From NCBI GenBank assembly GCA_004764695.1, contig SMSO01000037.1:3904337-3968336 (forward strand): a stretch of 64,000 nt of DNA, given 5' to 3'. The DNA comes from Schizochytrium sp. TIO01 (lineage: Eukaryota; Sar; Bigyra; Thraustochytrida; Thraustochytriidae). A program made the translations under genes and the position numbers. How positions within the stretch are numbered: the stretch's first letter is position 1; each line of letters begins with the position of its first letter. The notes below the pieces were generated by a model, which was given only the letters and a program-made list of their open reading frames with translations, was not told the DNA's origin and ran no database searches. Of this stretch, positions 59,769 to 64,000 are shown in pieces.

Positions 59769-62700
59769 GTTTTCTAAGACTAGCCACTTGGGTAGATGTT
59801 GTATTCTGATTCCTTCAAAAACAGAAAGAAAGTAAAGCGTGGAAAATAAGGCGCAATCATCTCTGTTCGATACCTGCTTTTATTAGGTATCTACTATTTA
59901 CCCTACGACAGCACACGGTAAAACTTCAAAAAGGGTGCCATCAAGATTCTGCCTGCTTTAAAAGATCAGCGCTTTTCCTCTATAGCACGGAATAAGAGAG
60001 GCTTTTGTCAAAAGGGGATTTTCTTCCTGTATATATTTTCTTCGCTGGCTTGGTTGGCAAAAGAGAAATCATAAAGAGAGAACCACTAAACTTGGTACTA
60101 CCATTACTTATTTTACTACTACTGCATTAAAGCGAGTGAGCGAGTGAGTGATTTAGTAATTAGTGAGACACCCTTGAAAGAAAATAAAGAATAAACGAAG
60201 AAACGATGAATTTGGCATTAAAAACAGAAGAGGTGCTGGAGAGTTAGTCATTCGTTAGGCTCTCTGTCAAGGACAGCGATCAGAACTATCAAGGGACCCG
60301 GGACTTCAAAAGTTCCGCCACTGGTGATATTGCATCAGTTCAGGCACAGGGTTCTATGAACCCATAAACCCGAAGCCGCCGGTTCGGAGGGGCAACGCAG
60401 CACGAACCGCAATGCCGTCAAGGCCCTGGTTGACAAATGGATTTTCAACCACAGCTCCCACATCCTCAAGAAGCTCTTTCATCCGATGGATATACTTTGT
60501 TCTTGTCTACCACAGATATCTTCCCCACAAAGACCCAACCTTTACATCCGTGCCTCCTCGAGTTCATCACTCCAGCACGATTACCACAATTAGTAAAACA
60601 GCTCATCTCAAATCAACAGAAGAAATCGTGCTGGAGTATATGGCATAACATTTGTTGAAAATAGGACAAAACAAGACGGGAAAAAGAAAAGCAAACAATA
60701 GGTAGGAAGGTGCGCACCTACTTAATAATGAAGTATTTAACTTTGAAAGGGTTTTAGTTTTATTAATGAAAATCTTTGTTAATGCAATATTAAAATTCAT
60801 AAATAATGATATAGAGTAAGGGGAATTAAGAGATTAAATTGAATTAACAGTGATTGAGAAAAATAAAGCGTCACACTTACTAATAATAAAGAAGGCCTCT
60901 TTAATCCTTTATTTAATAGATGATTTCAGAGGGAGTAGGACTGTTGAGAGAAATGGCTGGTAAGCTGATCTTGACAGCACTGGCGCGGGAGATGATTCGC
61001 TACCAAAGTATCTTAAATAAAATATTGTATAAGACCGAGCGAATAACTTTATACTTTGCATGCTGCGTCTGTGCGTCTTGTCTGCCGCGTCTGCGAGGGT
61101 TGTATAAGATGGTAGAAGAGACAATTGGTTGGCCTGCGGTGGGGCACGAGCTCAAGGGCTACCGTGTTTCGAACGGTGGGCTTAAGCTACCAAGCACCAC
61201 TACACTGTGGATGTAGGGTTGGTTTGTGATGGCGTTGTTTTTGCGGCTAGTGTACCTAGAGAAAATATTTGCACTCTTAGATGGAGGACGACTACAGGTT
61301 GCAGAAAAAACCTCTGATTCACAAGCAAATGATCTTCATTTTATTGGTGCCAAGGCGAGAAACATATACTCAAAATGGCGCGACCCTCTAACTGTCAATC
61401 CTTTGGCAGCGTTTTATGAAAATGAATCGCGACTTTGCTTGGCTGAATTTGTTTATGTAGAGAAATCGACCCGGCTGTTGTTTCCAATCAAAAATTTGCT
61501 TCAGGTTTGTTGAGATGGCTCGCTGTAGTAGGTGCAAAATATCCAAGTTGAATAATTTGGCCAGGTTTGAATCCCCCCTCCCCCAAGAAAAGTTTGTCGT
61601 GGAGTCTACAGTGCGAAAGAGCGAGCATGCAGAGCTAAACTTGAGCGTATACAGGAATCCGCGAAAATGTATAAAAATCAAGATGGATGGTGCTTTACAC
61701 TCAGGGCTCTTATCTTCTTCTGGCTGCTTACTTCTTGCTATGCTGGACCGAAAACGGGATAGCCTCCATTGCAAGAGTCGTCAAAATAAGGCCACTCTCT
61801 GATTCAAATATGTAGGCAGGTACAAGTACTCGCAAATTACAGATCTCAGATGGCTGGCGTCGCAGCAGCGCCCCGTAGAATACTCAAGCTTAATTCCCTT
61901 TAACTTAAAAAAAATAGAGAGAAAAGAATGAGTCGGCCAGTTGCTGCTATTCCCACCACACGTGCGCGGCTAATATTAGAATCACAGGCCCTGCTTTCCT
62001 GTGTTATTCGTATGAAAGATTGAAAATTTATTATATTTCAATTAAAAAAATTGTGCTTATTAGTCGAAGAGAATAATAATATAGTTAATTTAGAAAATAT
62101 GCCTTCCATGCAAATAATTCTAATATTTTTGTTTTATTTTTTTAAACTTTTTAAAAATAAAAAGAAGAATAAATAGGAAAGAAAAGACTTTGTCATACTT
62201 GAACAAGTTTCAGGTTCATATTGAACGCGAGTGGTTTGCCTCTGCAAATCAATTTATCTGCAAGTGTAAGCTTTACGCCATTGTGAAACGACAACTCTGT
62301 CTTTTTAAACACTAAGCCAAGAAATGAGGAGAGGATTCGCAAGTTCTGGTCTAATATTCTGGGAACATCGGCTGAGTAGTAATAGGACCTACCTGCTGAG
62401 TAGTGACAGTTTAAAAGGGCTTTAATTGCTCAAAAACACCTTTACCACCGTTGGTACAAAATAGTATGAGACACTGGAAGAATATTTTTTACAACAAGCC
62501 AAAGAAGTAGTTCCGTAGCGCTGGCACGTGTAAGCTGGATAATGCTGCAGTTGGCCCAGAGGAAATGATCAGCTCCAGCCAAATGCTGTGCACTAGTATT
62601 CCAAAATGATGCATTACACATGGAAAAAGAGCGATCTTCTCAGTAGGCTCCATCAAGTTAGCTGCTGCCATCTCCATCGATGCTAGTGTGGTAGGTAACC

Positions 62701-64000
62701 TAGAAACGAGATTGGCGATTTACTTCTGGGGGTTTGGGGTAGGTCGAGCCTAGTGCAGCACGAGACTCTTCTTCTGCCGCCGCGCGTCTCCACCGCACGC
62801 ACAGCATTGGACAGCTTACGCGTGCGCTAGGGTATCAGAGAAATGTAGACCACCTATCTTCAGCATGCTTAAGTGATCGACTCACTTGGACTTTAGCGTT
62901 GATTGTTCTAAAAGTTAAAACCTTAGGGTACAGGAGATTTGAGGTAACTTGCAACGTGTGAAATAGTTGCACGCAACGCACCACTACAGCACGGAAATTT
63001 TCTGTGTAAGCTCCTCCCCAAGGTCTCCTTAGCGATGATTTCGGTCTTGAACAGATGCTTTTGAGCAAGTAAGAACTCACCTACAGAGAGGGGAATCTGT
63101 ACCAGCTTCGTCACTCTTGATCAACTGCTAGGTGTTGCACGGCCATTGTTGCAGCTGTGAAGTGAGTGATACCGTAAGCTACTTGTAGAAAGGTATAGTA
63201 GGGGATCTCTTACAACCATACCGTCAAATTGCAGTTGAACGTCAGACTACACAAGACACTTGAAACCAACAAAAGCAATTTGAATCAAACACAGTACCAG
63301 GGAGGTGCATCTCTGTACTTAAAAAGCGAAAGGTGTTTTGTTGTAATGCAAATATATATTCAATTTTTGCTCAAAAGATCTCCAAATTCATGCAAGAGTA
63401 GACGCGGGGCCTGGCTTGCTACCATGCTGCATTTTGGGGTCCATATATAATAGCATGATTCGCGGCTTTCATCTCAGCAATTTATGTTAATTACCTTGCT
63501 TTGATTAGCAATGCCAAAATCTCCCAAAATACGCATGGGCAGGGGCTTTAGTTGCGCATGGGCTGATATTGTAAGGCGAATTTCCTCTCTGCCTTGGGTA
63601 CTGTTTAGAGTGTCATTTTTAGCAACACTTGCGCTCCAACTTCAGCTGTTGCTAAAAATGTTGTAGCAAAAGGCTTCGGCTTCTACTATTTACATAGAGA
63701 GACATATCAATAGACTGAGACTAGGACTTGCCTTGCTCGAACTGCAGCTTCTTAGTCTAAGTTGTCCAAATTGCCCAATCGTGCAGAGTAAAACGGAATT
63801 GCAATAAACAGATGATTAAATAACAGAACACACCCTTTAAATAATAAAAGATCAAAATATAACAGCAAAAGTCACCAATTTCTCTCTCGAAAGACAGAAG
63901 TGGGAAAGAACAAGAGATTGGATGGCATCGCTACCCAATTGGTGTTCTTCAGTTGGCAGTGGGGAATGCTCCAACAACTTTTGAAGCCATTTTCAACAGT

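Larger units (their letters stand above)
54581..64000. other. Gene-free region in which AT islands and microsatellites return
   Basis: Contains a G12 run, an ATTCA array, GA and CTT arrays, AT islands at about 54590-54610, 57170-57220, 58285-58320, 58410-58435, 59010-59040, 60780-60870 and 62020-62180, and GC-richer patches at about 56730-57090 and 57690-58140. Small plus-strand frames at 57241-57468 and 60920-61513 (the latter with one in-frame TAG) are unrecognised and not called. Confidence 0.5.

Noticed and set aside
61510-61590. tRNA B-box-like GGTTTGAATCC near 61564-61574
   Set aside because: The T-stem does not pair and no cloverleaf can be built upstream.

Overview
The window reads as nuclear DNA of a gene-poor part of a eukaryotic genome, probably a protist. 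It contains a kinesin-14 gene with no visible introns, an uninterrupted 737-codon gene with an acidic N-terminus and a basic nuclear-localisation-like stretch, and very many simple-sequence repeats. Intron-poor genes set among tetranucleotide microsatellites would fit an intron-poor stramenopile such as a thraustochytrid. That placement is a weak inference: no rRNA, tRNA or organelle gene is present to confirm it. I saw no bacterial operon, CRISPR array, insertion sequence, recognisable transposase or reverse transcriptase, or convincing tRNA.

Layout. (1) 1-1933, minus strand: 5' 644 codons of a kinesin-14 (C-terminal motor) gene, running off the left edge inside the motor's switch II. (2) 1934-42565: about 40.6 kb with no gene I can support. 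It holds a ~647-bp tandem duplication (6055-7348), roughly three dozen microsatellites dominated by tetranucleotides (including a perfect 44-copy CAAG array and a 31.5-copy AATC array), two long polypurine tracts, inverted repeats, and many short AT-rich islands in which a T-rich stretch flips into an A-rich/purine stretch. (3) 42566-44779, plus strand: an intronless gene for an unrecognised protein that looks like a nuclear regulator. (4) 44780 to about 54580: nearly 10 kb of AT-rich, gene-free sequence with almost no microsatellites, unlike both flanks. (5) about 54581-64000: gene-free sequence in which AT islands, microsatellites and GC-richer patches return.

The two supported genes point away from each other across a 40-kb desert and show no evident functional link: one encodes a microtubule motor, the other probably a nuclear protein. 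The most unusual aspects are the size of the desert, its mosaic of microsatellite-rich and microsatellite-free blocks, the recent tandem duplication, and the orphan regulator-like gene. A centromeric, pericentromeric or subtelomeric setting would explain the layout but cannot be shown from sequence alone.
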